A DNA stretch of 64,000 nucleotides from NCBI RefSeq assembly GCF_016908375.1, contig NZ_JAFBDS010000011.1, positions 62,001 to 126,000 on the forward strand, in the 5' to 3' direction. Shown piece after piece: positions 16,491 to 24,901 of this stretch (its first letter is position 1; each line of letters starts with the position of its first letter). A program made the position numbers and the translations under genes. Below the pieces are notes generated by a model. The model saw nothing but the letters and a program-made list of their open reading frames with translations. It was not told the DNA's origin and ran no database searches. Source of the DNA: Amphibacillus cookii. Lineage in GTDB: Bacteria; Bacillota; Bacilli; Bacillales; Amphibacillaceae.

Positions 16491-16973
16491 ATGAACGAGT
16501 TAACTGATCAATTTAGCATTGCTGACGTGATCACTAAGGATTTGATCAACTTAGACTTAAAAGCCCAAAATAAAGAAGATGCCATTATCGAGCTATCTCA
16601 GATGCTGCTTGATAATGGCATAATCAATAGTGTTGACGCTTTTTCTAAAGATGTCTTTGGGCGTGAAAAAGAAGGAATGACCGGATTAGGACAGGGAACT
16701 GCCATCCCTCATGGAAAATCAGATAGCGTGATTAAAACATCGTTAGCTATTGGTCGAACAAACCGCCCTATCAAGTGGGAATCACTTGATGAAAAACCAG
16801 TGAATATCATCATTTTGTTTGCAGTAAGAAATACGGATGCAAACACGGTGCATATTAAATTATTGCAGAGAGTTGCAATGCTTTTGGCAGATGAAGATTT
16901 TATCCATCACCTTCATACTGTGGAATCAAAAGATAAAATGCTAGAACTCTTATCCAAGGAACCCGCAGAGTAA
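16491..16973 (+). CDS. PTS fructose-family EIIA component
   Basis: This 160-aa cytoplasmic phosphocarrier has the Fru/Mtl EIIA fold, with active His74 in the motif GTAIPHGKSD. Phosphate passes from HPr to this histidine and then to the EIIB cysteine encoded next. It begins 2 bases after the activator and ends 17 bases before EIIB. The LSKEPAE tail completes a normal-length domain. It may also phosphorylate the EIIB-like domain of the activator, coupling transport to gene control; that is an inference. Confidence 0.92.
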   Translation: MNELTDQFSIADVITKDLINLDLKAQNKEDAIIELSQMLLDNGIINSVDAFSKDVFGREKEGMTGLGQGTAIPHGKSDSVIKTSLAIGRTNRPIKWESLDEKPVNIIILFAVRNTDANTVHIKLLQRVAMLLADEDFIHHLHTVESKDKMLELLSKEPAE

Positions 16974-16990
16974 AGAAAGGAGGAATTTAC

Positions 16991-17302
16991 ATGAAAATAA
17001 TTGGCGTTGCAGCTTGCACATCTGGTATTGCCCACACGTATATTGCCAAGGAAAAAATAGTGAAAGCAGCTCAAGCGTTAGGGCACACCGCTACCATTGA
17101 AACCCAAGGCACTATCGGTACAGAGGATGAGTTGACACCAGAGGAAATTAAAGCTGCTGATGTTGTAATCATTGCTGCAGATATCAAAATTGGCGGTAGA
17201 GAACGCTTCAAAGGTAAGAAGATAGTGGAAGTACCAACTAGTATGGTAATCAAGGCACCAAAGGGACTTATTAAAAAAATCGAAGAAGAATTGAAAAAGT
17301 GA
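16991..17302 (+). CDS. PTS fructose-family EIIB component
   Basis: A 103-aa single-domain EIIB of the fructose family. The phospho-accepting Cys9 is in GVAACTSGIAHTYIA, the diagnostic P-loop of Fru EIIB. The remainder (TQGTIGTEDELTPEEIKAADVVIIAADI, then RFKGKKIVEV) is standard. It takes phosphate from EIIA and gives it to the sugar during passage through EIIC. AAGGAGG precedes the ATG. Fru-type EIIB domains usually phosphorylate ketoses at C1. Confidence 0.94.
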   Translation: MKIIGVAACTSGIAHTYIAKEKIVKAAQALGHTATIETQGTIGTEDELTPEEIKAADVVIIAADIKIGGRERFKGKKIVEVPTSMVIKAPKGLIKKIEEELKK

Positions 17303-17330
17303 ATAATTCAAAATTAGGAGGGTGAAATAA

Positions 17331-18416
17331 ATGTGGAAAAAGTTACAGCTAAAAAAACATGCACTGACTGCGATTTCTTATATGCTCCCAGTTGTTGTAA
17401 CGGCCGGTCTTTTGATAGCGATTGGTAATTTAACAGGGGGACAAGTAATCGAAAATTACAAAATGTCTTATTCTCTCCCCGACGCATTAGTTTCACTTGG
17501 TGTTTTAGGCATGGGATTATTAGCGCCAGTGATTTCTGCAGCTATTGCTTATTCGATTGCTGATCGTCCTGGGATTGGTCCTGGTTTGTTCATGGGATTG
17601 GTTGCCAATAGTATTGGTGCTGGTTTTCTTGGAGGTATGCTTGGAGGTTATCTAATTGGTTTCTTCATCAAATGGTTGGTTAAGCATTTAAAGGTTCCAA
17701 AATGGGCACAAGGTTTAATGCCGATGATGATTGTACCTTTGTTATCGACCTTGATCATTGGTTTGTTAATGTTTTTTGTTATCGGCGTGCCGATTGTATG
17801 GGCAACTGAAGCAATGACCAGTTTCCTTGCTGGTCTTCAGAGTTCAGGCAAATTTCTATTTGGCGTGATTATGGGAGGGATGGCGGCATTTGACTTTGGG
17901 GGACCAGTTAACAAAGTAGCTTCACTATTTGCTGATGGATTGCTCCTTGAAGGTGTACAAGAACCAGAAGCCGTTAAAGTGTTAGCTTCAATGATCCCTC
18001 CGTTTGGTGTGACAATCTCTTGGGTATTGTCGAAGGCCTTCAACAAACAAAAATTCACAACTGGAGAAGAAGATAATATAAAAATCGCTTTTCCAATGGG
18101 CCTATGTATGATTACGGAGGGAGTAATACCAATTGCAGCGGTCGATCCAATCCGGGTGATTGTGTCCTGTGTAGTCGGCGCAGCAATTGGTGGTGGATTG
18201 AGTATGTCATGGGGTGTTGGTTCACCAGTTCCATCTGGAGGAGTATTTATTATTCCTGCAATGACGGATCCTGTGAAATTCACCATTGCTTTGCTAATTG
18301 GTTCGCTAATCACTGGTGTGTTGTTGTTCGTTCTTAAGAAAAAGCCTGCTACTGACATAGCTATAAAGGATGACTTAGAGGAAGAAGTTGATTTCTCTGA
18401 TATTACTATCAATTGA
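17331..18416 (+). CDS. PTS fructose-family EIIC permease
   Basis: A 361-aa membrane channel with about nine hydrophobic segments, beginning with AISYMLPVVVTAGLLIAIGN. It includes the family stretch NSIGAGFLGGMLGGYLIGF and the conserved FDFGGPVNKVA and PMGLCMITEGVIPIAA motifs that shape the sugar-binding site in Fru EIIC proteins. The acidic C-terminus (DDLEEEVDFSD) lies in the cytoplasm. Because EIIA, EIIB and EIIC are separate genes, this is the unfused layout. The substrate is probably fructose or another ketohexose or polyol-derived sugar, but cannot be read from sequence. Confidence 0.93.
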   Translation: MWKKLQLKKHALTAISYMLPVVVTAGLLIAIGNLTGGQVIENYKMSYSLPDALVSLGVLGMGLLAPVISAAIAYSIADRPGIGPGLFMGLVANSIGAGFLGGMLGGYLIGFFIKWLVKHLKVPKWAQGLMPMMIVPLLSTLIIGLLMFFVIGVPIVWATEAMTSFLAGLQSSGKFLFGVIMGGMAAFDFGGPVNKVASLFADGLLLEGVQEPEAVKVLASMIPPFGVTISWVLSKAFNKQKFTTGEEDNIKIAFPMGLCMITEGVIPIAAVDPIRVIVSCVVGAAIGGGLSMSWGVGSPVPSGGVFIIPAMTDPVKFTIALLIGSLITGVLLFVLKKKPATDIAIKDDLEEEVDFSDITIN

Positions 18417-18428
18417 GGAGGTTTTAGA

Positions 18429-19283
18429 ATGTATGTTTCTATGAAAGGAATGCTTCAGCGAGCTAATGAAGGTAAGTATGGAGTCATGGCTATCAACTGT
18501 TTCAGCCTTGAAACAGCAAAAGCTGTGATTGAGGCTGCTGAAGAGTCTAGATCTCCAATCATTATTGATTTGCTTCAGGAGCATTTGAAACAGCATTTAG
18601 ATTATCGCTATTTAACGCAACCCATCATCCGTATGGCTAATAACGCAAGCGTTGAAGTAGCAATCAATTTAGATCATGGTCAAGATGTTGCATATGTGAA
18701 GCAGTGTCTAAACGAAGGATTTTCGAGTGTGATGATGGACGCCTCCATGTATCCGTTGGAAGAAAATATTCGAATCACAAAAGAGATGGTTCAGTTTGCG
18801 CAAGTATATGATGCCAGTGTTGAGGCTGAGGTAGGGAACATGGGAGGAGTAGTTGGCGGTAATTGGACCGACGAGGATATGTTCACCGATCCTGACGATG
18901 CGATTAGATTTATTAAAGAAACTGGCGTGGATTGCTTAGCTATTTCTTATGGATCTACCCATGGAGATTATCCAAAAGGGTTTATTCCAGCACTTAGATT
19001 TGATATCGTGGAAAAAATTAAAAAAAACACTAACCTTCCGCTAGTGTTACATGGTGGATCAGGTACTGGTGAAGAAAATATCAAAAAGTCTATCGAATTG
19101 GGAATCAATAAGATTAATGTCGGCTCTGACTTTATGCGAGGTCAAGTAGACGATATCTATCAACAATTAAAAGAGAACCCACAGATTGGTTATCCTGACT
19201 TGATACATCATACGGTTGCAGCCGGTAAAGAAGTTGTTAAGCGGTATATCCAAATTGCGGGCTCTCAAAATAAGTCACTTTAA
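18429..19283 (+). CDS. Class II ketose-bisphosphate aldolase (first copy)
   Basis: This 284-aa zinc enzyme cleaves a ketose phosphate into dihydroxyacetone phosphate and an aldehyde. Asp82 and the zinc ligand His83 are in INLDHGQD; further metal-site motifs are YGSTHGDYPKG and LVLHGGSGTGEE, and NVGSDF is the phosphate-binding region. It belongs to the FbaA/GatY/KbaY superfamily; specificity for fructose-, tagatose- or ketose-1-phosphate cannot be told from motifs. It follows EIIC by 12 bases. It is only distantly similar to the second copy next door, so the two are not a recent duplication. Confidence 0.9.
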   Translation: MYVSMKGMLQRANEGKYGVMAINCFSLETAKAVIEAAEESRSPIIIDLLQEHLKQHLDYRYLTQPIIRMANNASVEVAINLDHGQDVAYVKQCLNEGFSSVMMDASMYPLEENIRITKEMVQFAQVYDASVEAEVGNMGGVVGGNWTDEDMFTDPDDAIRFIKETGVDCLAISYGSTHGDYPKGFIPALRFDIVEKIKKNTNLPLVLHGGSGTGEENIKKSIELGINKINVGSDFMRGQVDDIYQQLKENPQIGYPDLIHHTVAAGKEVVKRYIQIAGSQNKSL

Positions 19284-19316
19284 TAATACTATAAATTAGA
19301 TGAAGAAGGTAATGAA

Positions 19317-20216
19317 ATGTTAATCAATATGAACCAAATGCTAGAGTTAGCGAAAAAAAATAAATTTGCTGTAGGCGCGTTTAATGTAGCGGACAGTAAT
19401 TTCCTAAGAGTGGTTATCGAGGCTGCTGAGGAAAATGATGCCCCAGCAATTATTGCTGTTCATCCTACAGAGCTTGAGTTTACTAAAGATGAATTTTTCC
19501 AATATACTGTTTCTCGTTTGAAAAATAGCAGTGTTCCTTTTGTTCTCCATATGGATCATGGGGACAGCTTGGCAAGCATAATGCGGGCGATCCACAATGG
19601 ATTCAGTTCCGTAATGATTGATGGCTCATTACTGCCATTCGAAGAAAACATTCAAATGACTAAAGAAGTTGTTCAAGTTTGTCATAAAATTGGCGTTTCT
19701 GTTGAGGGCGAGCTGGGGACTATCGGCAATACGGGAACTTCCATTGAAGGTGGTGTTTCAACGGTAATCTATACCAAACCTGAAGATGCAGAAAAATTTA
19801 TTGAAGAAACAGGCATTGATACCTTAGCTGTTGCTATAGGAACAGCACATGGCATTTATCCAAAAGATGTAAAACCCGAATTGAAAATGGATGTATTAGA
19901 GGCGATTAAAGAAACAGTGGATATTCCTTTGGTTCTTCATGGAGGCTCGGCAAATCCAGATGAAGAAATTGCAAGAGCGGTGGAAATCGGCATCCAAAAG
20001 GTGAATATTTCCTCTGATTACAAATATGCATTCTACAAAAAATGCCGTGAAATTTTATCAACTACTGAATTGTGGGATCCGAATGCGATTTATCCTGAAT
20101 GTATCCTCGAGGCTAAAAAAGTCGTAAAACAAAAAATGATATTGTTTAATTCTATTAACAAAGCTGAGCTATATCGAACTCTAAATGTTAAGCCTTGGAG
20201 AAATGAACTGAACTAA
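19317..20216 (+). CDS. Class II ketose-bisphosphate aldolase (second copy)
   Basis: This 299-aa protein carries the same catalytic layout: Asp80/His81 in LHMDHGDSL, AIGTAHGIYPKD, and LVLHGGSANPDEE with INVSSDY-like KVNISSDYKYAF. It lacks the GSGTG form of the phosphate loop (GSAN instead), which suggests a different substrate or C-terminal phosphate position from copy one. Two paralogous class II aldolases in a fructose-family PTS operon, behind a PRD regulator, are also known from Listeria. Its ribosome site (AGAAGG) is weaker than its neighbours'. A hairpin terminator follows 11 bases after its stop. Confidence 0.88.
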   Translation: MLINMNQMLELAKKNKFAVGAFNVADSNFLRVVIEAAEENDAPAIIAVHPTELEFTKDEFFQYTVSRLKNSSVPFVLHMDHGDSLASIMRAIHNGFSSVMIDGSLLPFEENIQMTKEVVQVCHKIGVSVEGELGTIGNTGTSIEGGVSTVIYTKPEDAEKFIEETGIDTLAVAIGTAHGIYPKDVKPELKMDVLEAIKETVDIPLVLHGGSANPDEEIARAVEIGIQKVNISSDYKYAFYKKCREILSTTELWDPNAIYPECILEAKKVVKQKMILFNSINKAELYRTLNVKPWRNELN

Positions 20217-20227
20217 ATCAGCTATTG

Positions 20228-20259
20228 AAAATTGCCAAGGGCTCTCTCTTGGCAATTTT
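20228..20259 (+). terminator. Intraoperonic terminator between aldolase 2 and the ROK kinase
   Basis: AAAATTGCCAAG (20228-20239) and CTTGGCAATTTT (20248-20259) form a 12-bp stem with an 8-base loop and a T tract. It would reduce read-through into the kinase gene, giving it lower expression than the PTS and aldolase genes. Confidence 0.75.
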
Positions 20260-20281
20260 TCACAAAAAGGGGTGAAGAAAA

Positions 20282-21148
20282 ATGCTTGGAGGTATTGAAG
20301 CTGGCGGAACAAAATTCATTGGTGCTGTCTGCGATAACGAATTAAGCATTATTGATAGGGTTGAAATTCCTACAACTACACCGAACGAAACATTCAAACA
20401 CTTATTCGATTTTTTTGATAAGTATCAGTTAAATAGTTTGGGTATAGGTTCGTTTGGTCCAATCGGAATCAATAAAAATAAGGCGGACTATGGTTATCTA
20501 TTATCGACTCCCAAAAAAGGGTGGGCGAACTTTGATTTTCTTGGAGAAATCAAAAAGCGTTATTCAGTTCCTTATGTATGGACTACGGATGTGAACGCTG
20601 CAGCTTATGCTGAGATAAAAAGGGGAGCTGCGAAAGGAAAAAAGAGTTGTATTTATTTGACTGTTGGAACTGGAATCGGTGGTGGGGCTGTTTTCAAGGA
20701 TCAATTGCTTCAAGGATTTAATCATCCCGAAATGGGACATATTTTTGTGAAGAGGCATGAATCGGATGATTATTGGGGGTGTTGTCCTTATCACAAAGAT
20801 TGTTTAGAGGGGCTAGCCTCTGGTTCATCCTTAATAGGCAGAACTGGTAAGCTGGGAGAAATGATTGATAAGCATGATCCGATTTGGGATAAACAGGCAT
20901 ACTATCTGGCGCAAGCGTTAGTGAATTATGCGATGGTATTATCTCCCGAGATAATTGTTTTAGGCGGTGGGGTCATGAAACAAAATCATATGATTGGAAG
21001 AATTCGTAAGGAGTTTGACCGATTGTTGAATGGGTATGTTACTCTTCCATCAACAGAGGAATATATTGTTCCTTGGAGTTTGTCAGGAGAAAGTGGTATT
21101 GTAGGGGCATTACTATTAGCACAAAATGAATTTGAACAGACAAAATAA
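20282..21148 (+). CDS. ROK-family sugar kinase (fructokinase type)
   Basis: This 288-aa cytoplasmic ATP-dependent kinase opens with GGIEAGGTKF, the ATP phosphate loop of the ROK fructokinase (GmuE/ScrK) group. Catalytic Asp lies in WTTDVNAAAYAE, followed by LTVGTGIGGGAV. The ROK zinc site is GHIFVKRH...CCPYHKDCLEG. The family phosphorylates hexoses at C6 (fructose, mannose and relatives). Placed behind a terminator at the end of the PTS operon, it may handle sugar released inside the cell or phosphorylate a PTS product a second time. The second idea is speculative. GGGGTGAAG provides the ribosome site. Confidence 0.92.
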   Translation: MLGGIEAGGTKFIGAVCDNELSIIDRVEIPTTTPNETFKHLFDFFDKYQLNSLGIGSFGPIGINKNKADYGYLLSTPKKGWANFDFLGEIKKRYSVPYVWTTDVNAAAYAEIKRGAAKGKKSCIYLTVGTGIGGGAVFKDQLLQGFNHPEMGHIFVKRHESDDYWGCCPYHKDCLEGLASGSSLIGRTGKLGEMIDKHDPIWDKQAYYLAQALVNYAMVLSPEIIVLGGGVMKQNHMIGRIRKEFDRLLNGYVTLPSTEEYIVPWSLSGESGIVGALLLAQNEFEQTK

Positions 21149-21157
21149 AGAAAAATT

Positions 21158-21590
21158 TCATTCAAGAGTGCAAATCAAGTATCTGCGCTTTTTTTGTGAA
21201 CTAAATTTAACTGTAAACGCAATACAAAAATAAATTGTTCGTTCGGTGCACTTTTCTTTCGTCATGAGCCGTTGAACCGTCGTGGCTGACACAGCCGTAT
21301 CCTTTGCGATATCTTTTAAAGACTGCGCTTCTGCCGCCTTGATTAAAACACGTGCTTTCGTATATTTCGAAAGATAACAATGTTTTTCAACAAGAGATGT
21401 AGCCACAGTAAACGTATTCCCACACGCCTTACACTTAAAGCGTTGCTTTCTCAAATTCAGATAGCTTTTCTTCACTCCACCAATCGGAAGTGTCATACGT
21501 GAGCATTGTGTGCCATTTTTATATATCGTGTAATCTTCATTCTTAAACCGCCGCAACATGTGCAAACTTCTTGAATATGACAAGTGCCTT
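21158..21590 (-). pseudogene. Truncated, frameshifted ISL3-family transposase
   Basis: The main frame contains LNLRKQRFKCKACGNTFTVATS followed by an HTH region (AQSLKDIAKDTAVSATTVQRLM), as in the N-terminal third of ISL3 transposases. The preceding zinc knuckle, VCTCCGG, is in a different frame (about 21520-21575), so there is a frameshift near 21505-21515. Everything after the HTH, including the whole DDE catalytic domain, is missing: the frame ends at 21158 instead of continuing for about 270 residues. The element is inactive. Confidence 0.8.
21167..21195 (+). terminator. Terminator of the ROK kinase gene
   Basis: A short stem AGTGCA (21167-21172) with TGCGCT (21184-21189), including one G-T pair, is followed by seven T residues. 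It overlaps the end of the transposase relic. Confidence 0.55.
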
Positions 21591-21771
21591 CCCTCCTGGA
21601 TTGGTTTTCGTTGACTTTAATTCCACAGGGAAACGCATTTGTTTTCTATCTATAGAAGTAGAAAAAACGCTAGTGAATTTCGATCCTCATTTCACATCAT
21701 CATGAAATGAGGATTTTCCTTTACCAACGTCAAATATTATACAACCGAAAATTTATGCTTTACTAGTGTAC

Positions 21772-21819
21772 AAAAAAGGGCTTGGATTCAAGCTCATATT
21801 GAGACTCTATCCTGCCCTT
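21772..21819 (-). terminator. Terminator after rplQ
   Basis: On the minus strand AAGGGC (21814-21819) pairs with GCCCTT (21777-21782) around an inner CTCATATTGAG hairpin. Six T residues follow the distal arm. It ends the spc/alpha transcript and explains why the ecf genes need their own promoter here. Confidence 0.7.
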
Positions 21820-21838
21820 GCTTCTATCTATTATTCAG

Positions 21839-22192
21839 TTAGACTAACTCAATAATCGCCATGTTAGCTCCATCACCACGACGTGGTCCAAGCTTTAATA
21901 CACGTGTATAACCACCTTGACGGTCTTCATAACGCGTTGCGATATCATCAAATAACTTCTGTATTACATCTTCTGTTTCGCTTGCATCCTTCTTGTATAG
22001 GAATGATGCTGCTTGACGGCGAGCATGTAAGTCACCACGTTTACCAAGTGTAATCATTTTTTCAACTACAGAACGTAAATCTTTTGCTTTTGCTTCTGTT
22101 GTTTCTAAACGCTCATGAATGATCAAATCACTTGCAAGGTTTCTTAGTAATGCCATCCGTGCATCTGTTGTTCTACCTAGTTTTCTAGCCAT
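21839..22192 (-). CDS. rplQ: 50S ribosomal protein L17
   Basis: L17 is 117 aa and full length: [23 protein letters not shown] at the N-terminus, the central [13 protein letters not shown] and the C-terminal [25 protein letters not shown]. It sits near the polypeptide exit tunnel and contacts trigger factor's neighbourhood. It follows rpoA by 44 bases, as usual for the alpha cluster, and is the last ribosomal gene before the accessory insert. A good terminator lies within 20 bases of its stop. Confidence 0.98.
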   Translation of the reverse strand: MARKLGRTTDARMALLRNLASDLIIHERLETTEAKAKDLRSVVEKMITLGKRGDLHARRQAASFLYKKDASETEDVIQKLFDDIATRYEDRQGGYTRVLKLGPRRGDGANMAIIELV

Positions 22193-22236
22193 TGATTATC
22201 CCTCCTTTTTTAGGAATCTATAAAGGTTTTTTATGA

Positions 22237-23181
22237 CTAATCTTCTTTACGTAAACCTAAGCCTAAGTCATCCAACTTATGTTTCACTTCTTCAAGTGAT
22301 TTACGTCCTAAGTTTCGTACTTTCATCATGTCATCTTCAGACTTATTTGCAAGTTCTTGTACGGTATTGATACCCGCACGCTTTAAGCAATTGTAAGTCC
22401 GGCCAGTTAAATCTAGTTCTTCAATGGTCATTTCCAATACTTTTTCTTTCTGATCTTCTTCTTTTTCAATCATGATTTCAGCATTTTGAGCTTCATCTGT
22501 CAATCCAACGAAGATATTTAAGTGTTCGGTGAAAATTTTCGCACCTAAAGATACAGCTTCTTCTGGGCGAATACTTCCATCAGTCCACACATCTAAAGTC
22601 AGCTTATCAAAGTTTGTCATTTGACCGACACGTGTATTTTCCACTTGGAAAGTGGCACGTGATACGGGCGTGAAAATCGAATCAACCGGAATAACTCCGA
22701 TCGGTTGATCATCATGGTTATTAGCGTCAGCAGGACGATAGCCACGACCACGTTCAGCAGTAATTTTCAAGCGTAGGTTAGCATTGCTTCCCAATGTCGC
22801 AATATGAAGGTCCGGATTAAGGATTTCCACATCACTATCGTAAGTAATATCCGCAGCAGTAACAACACCTTCTCCTTGCACGTCAATTTCTAACGTCTTC
22901 TCTTCATCAGAGTAGATTTTCAAGGCTAGCTTTTTAAGGTTTAGGACAATTGTTGTTACATCTTCAACAACACCCTCAATTGTTGAAAACTCATGAAGGG
23001 CGCCATCAATTTGGACAGATGTTACTGCAGCACCAGGAAGTGAGGATAATAGAATACGACGTAAGGAGTTTCCTAGTGTAGTCCCATATCCACGTTCTAG
23101 TGGTTCTACGACGAACTTTCCAAAAGTAGCATCATCATTGATTTCTACAATTTCTATCTTCGGCTTTTCAATTTCGATCAT
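22237..23181 (-). CDS. rpoA: RNA polymerase alpha subunit
   Basis: Alpha is 314 aa. The N-terminal domain (residues 1-230) dimerises and nucleates polymerase assembly; [20 protein letters not shown] is the hallmark. A short acidic linker ([15 protein letters not shown]) leads to the C-terminal domain (about 245-310) with [24 protein letters not shown] and [14 protein letters not shown], which bind UP elements and activators. A 236-base gap separates it from rpsK, with a 9-bp hairpin at 23213-23234 just before its ribosome site that may tune translation or mark a processing point. Confidence 0.99.
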   Translation of the reverse strand: MIEIEKPKIEIVEINDDATFGKFVVEPLERGYGTTLGNSLRRILLSSLPGAAVTSVQIDGALHEFSTIEGVVEDVTTIVLNLKKLALKIYSDEEKTLEIDVQGEGVVTAADITYDSDVEILNPDLHIATLGSNANLRLKITAERGRGYRPADANNHDDQPIGVIPVDSIFTPVSRATFQVENTRVGQMTNFDKLTLDVWTDGSIRPEEAVSLGAKIFTEHLNIFVGLTDEAQNAEIMIEKEEDQKEKVLEMTIEELDLTGRTYNCLKRAGINTVQELANKSEDDMMKVRNLGRKSLEEVKHKLDDLGLGLRKED

Positions 23182-23212
23182 TTATAAAACCCTCCTTTGA
23201 ACGTCGAAACCC

Positions 23213-23234
23213 CGGTTAGACCATTGTCTAACCG
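23213..23234 (-). other. Hairpin in the rpsK-rpoA gap
   Basis: CGGTTAGAC and GTCTAACCG form a perfect 9-bp stem with a 4-base loop, 32 bases upstream of the rpoA start. There is no T tract, so it is not a terminator. The rest of the 236-base gap is AT-rich and may hold a secondary promoter (TATAAT on the minus strand near 23384). Confidence 0.5.
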
Positions 23235-23417
23235 AAATTCCTCAGGTAGGCAGTTCCCGCTCCTGCACTATCTTCTATTCGTATATTTTTTGTCTGTCAG
23301 TTTCGATGCTGGTTGAGAATGGTTAAATGAGATCTTATTCAAATCTATCTTCAAACGTTCTGCTTTAAGCAATCATAATCCATTATAGACAGGCTGACAA
23401 ATTCTATACGGATAAAA

Positions 23418-23807
23418 TTAGACACGGCGACGTTTTGGTGGGCGACAGCCATTGTGAGGAACTGGTGTTACGTCTACAATAGCAGTGACTTCCAAACCAG
23501 CTGCTTGAAGTGAGCGGATTGCTGCCTCACGTCCAGCACCAGGGCCTTTTACGGTTACTTCTAAAGTTTTCATGCCATTCTCTTGAGCAACTTTAGCTGC
23601 TGCTTCTGCTGCCATTTGAGCTGCAAATGGAGTAGACTTCTTTGAACCTTTAAAGCCTAATGATCCTGCACTGCTCCAGCTAATTGCATTACCTTGAACA
23701 TCAGTAATCGTAACGATTGTATTGTTAAATGTTGAACGGATATGTGCAATACCCGTGTCAATATTCTTTTTGACACGTTTTTTACGTGTATTCGTTTTAC
23801 GAGCCAT
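23418..23807 (-). CDS. rpsK: 30S ribosomal protein S11
   Basis: S11 is 129 aa from [15 protein letters not shown]. This ATG is chosen because an upstream in-frame ATG is only 3 bases from the AAGGAGG. Core motifs are [18 protein letters not shown], the glycine-rich [24 protein letters not shown] and the C-terminal [17 protein letters not shown]. It forms part of the platform and the mRNA exit cleft with S18 and S21. It follows rpsM by 25 bases. Confidence 0.97.
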   Translation of the reverse strand: MARKTNTRKKRVKKNIDTGIAHIRSTFNNTIVTITDVQGNAISWSSAGSLGFKGSKKSTPFAAQMAAEAAAKVAQENGMKTLEVTVKGPGAGREAAIRSLQAAGLEVTAIVDVTPVPHNGCRPPKRRRV

Positions 23808-23832
23808 TCGTATCATAAACCTCCTTTAATGC

Positions 23833-24198
23833 TTATTTCTTTTTGTTTGCGATCGTTTTACTTGGGCCTTTACGCGTACGTGCGTTGTTTTTCGTCTTTT
23901 GTCCACGAACCGGTAATCCGCGACGGTGACGTAAGCCTCTGTATGAACCAATCTCAATTAAACGTTTAATATTAAGAGAAACCTCTCGGCGAAGATCCCC
24001 TTCAGTATTGTATTGATCTACCGCTGTACGAATACGACCTAATTCATCTTCAGTCAAATCACGGACGCGTGTATCTTCAGAAACCCCAGCTTCTTTAAGA
24101 ATCGCTTGAGCAGTTGATTTACCAATACCATAGACATATGTTAATGAAATGACTACACGTTTCTCACGTGGAACATCAATACCTGCAATACGTGCCAT
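23833..24198 (-). CDS. rpsM: 30S ribosomal protein S13
   Basis: S13 is 121 aa: [29 protein letters not shown] opens the helix-two-turn-helix part, [20 protein letters not shown] is the conserved rRNA-binding region, and the lysine-rich C-terminus [14 protein letters not shown] reaches towards P-site tRNA. It lies in the head of the small subunit and forms bridge B1 with L5. The gene follows rpmJ closely in the infA-rpmJ-rpsM-rpsK order. Confidence 0.98.
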   Translation of the reverse strand: MARIAGIDVPREKRVVISLTYVYGIGKSTAQAILKEAGVSEDTRVRDLTEDELGRIRTAVDQYNTEGDLRREVSLNIKRLIEIGSYRGLRHRRGLPVRGQKTKNNARTRKGPSKTIANKKK

Positions 24199-24222
24199 TA
24201 TTGCTTTGCACCTCCTTATTGA

Positions 24223-24363
<141 letters not shown>

Positions 24364-24369
24364 TTATCA

Positions 24370-24588
24370 TTATTTATAACGGTACGTAATACGCCCTCTT
24401 GTTAAATCGTACGGAGAAAGTTCAACCGTCACTTTATCTCCTGGTAGAATTCGAATAAAGTGCATACGAATTTTCCCAGAAACATGTGCTAAAACGGTGT
24501 GTCCATTCTCTAATTCAACTTTAAACATTGCATTCGGTAAAGTGTCAGTAACCGTACCTTCTACTTCAATTGCATCGTCTTTCGCCAT
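24370..24588 (-). CDS. infA: Translation initiation factor IF-1
   Basis: IF-1 is 72 aa, one OB-fold domain that occupies the ribosomal A site during initiation. The sequence is textbook: [20 protein letters not shown], then [20 protein letters not shown] and the ending [11 protein letters not shown]. Its start lies inside the 3' end of the KOW-domain gene (23-base overlap), implying coupled translation. In Bacillus the upstream order is adk-map-KOW-infA; here map is absent. Confidence 0.98.
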   Translation of the reverse strand: MAKDDAIEVEGTVTDTLPNAMFKVELENGHTVLAHVSGKIRMHFIRILPGDKVTVELSPYDLTRGRITYRYK

Positions 24589-24901
24589 CGAGTTGATCTC
24601 CCTTCTTCAAATCAGTCACTACTTCATTGACAAATTTTGATATAGCAAAACGCAGCTTACCATTTGTAACGCGACCTGTTTCTAGAAGGCTTTTTTGAAC
24701 CTCAGGAGAAATATAACGCATCGGAATAATGTGATTAAAGTTCTTCTTCTTCGGTCGATCATACTTCCGTTTCTCTCCGTCTGCAAGCAGAACAAAACGA
24801 TCATCGACAATATTGATGACAATGGCATATTGACCTGCTTCTCGCCCTTGCAAGATTTGAACGACTTGACCTATCTCAGGACGCGACTCCGTATCATTCA
24901 A
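24566..24901 (-). CDS. KOW-domain RNA-binding protein (YbzG-like)
   Basis: This 111-aa protein belongs to the small KOW/L14e-like proteins found directly upstream of infA in Bacillales. The KOW motif is at residues 8-35 ([21 protein letters not shown]). It is followed by basic [19 protein letters not shown]. The start appears to be TTG at 24901, behind GAAGGTGATC. Its function is not established; position suggests a role near ribosome assembly or translation. A promoter at 24989-25018 serves this gene and the downstream cluster. Confidence 0.85.
   Translation of the reverse strand: MNDTESRPEIGQVVQILQGREAGQYAIVINIVDDRFVLLADGEKRKYDRPKKKNFNHIIPMRYISPEVQKSLLETGRVTNGKLRFAISKFVNEVVTDLKKGDQLDGERRCN

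Larger units (their letters stand above)
21158..21745 (-). mobile_element. ISL3-like insertion sequence remnant
   Basis: The remnant covers the broken transposase and about 150 bases of upstream sequence with a 12-bp hairpin (21683-21694/21703-21714). The outer end around 21722-21745 (CCAACGTCAAATATTATACAA) resembles sequences beside the tuf terminator (42868) and the rpsI terminator (8768). The distal IS end is lost. It lies at the rplQ-side edge of the accessory insert, so it may have taken part in its arrival. Confidence 0.6.

Noticed and set aside
17071-18412. Several long minus-strand frames under the PTS genes
   Set aside because: They are antisense shadows of EIIB and EIIC with skewed composition; the plus-strand genes have clear family motifs.
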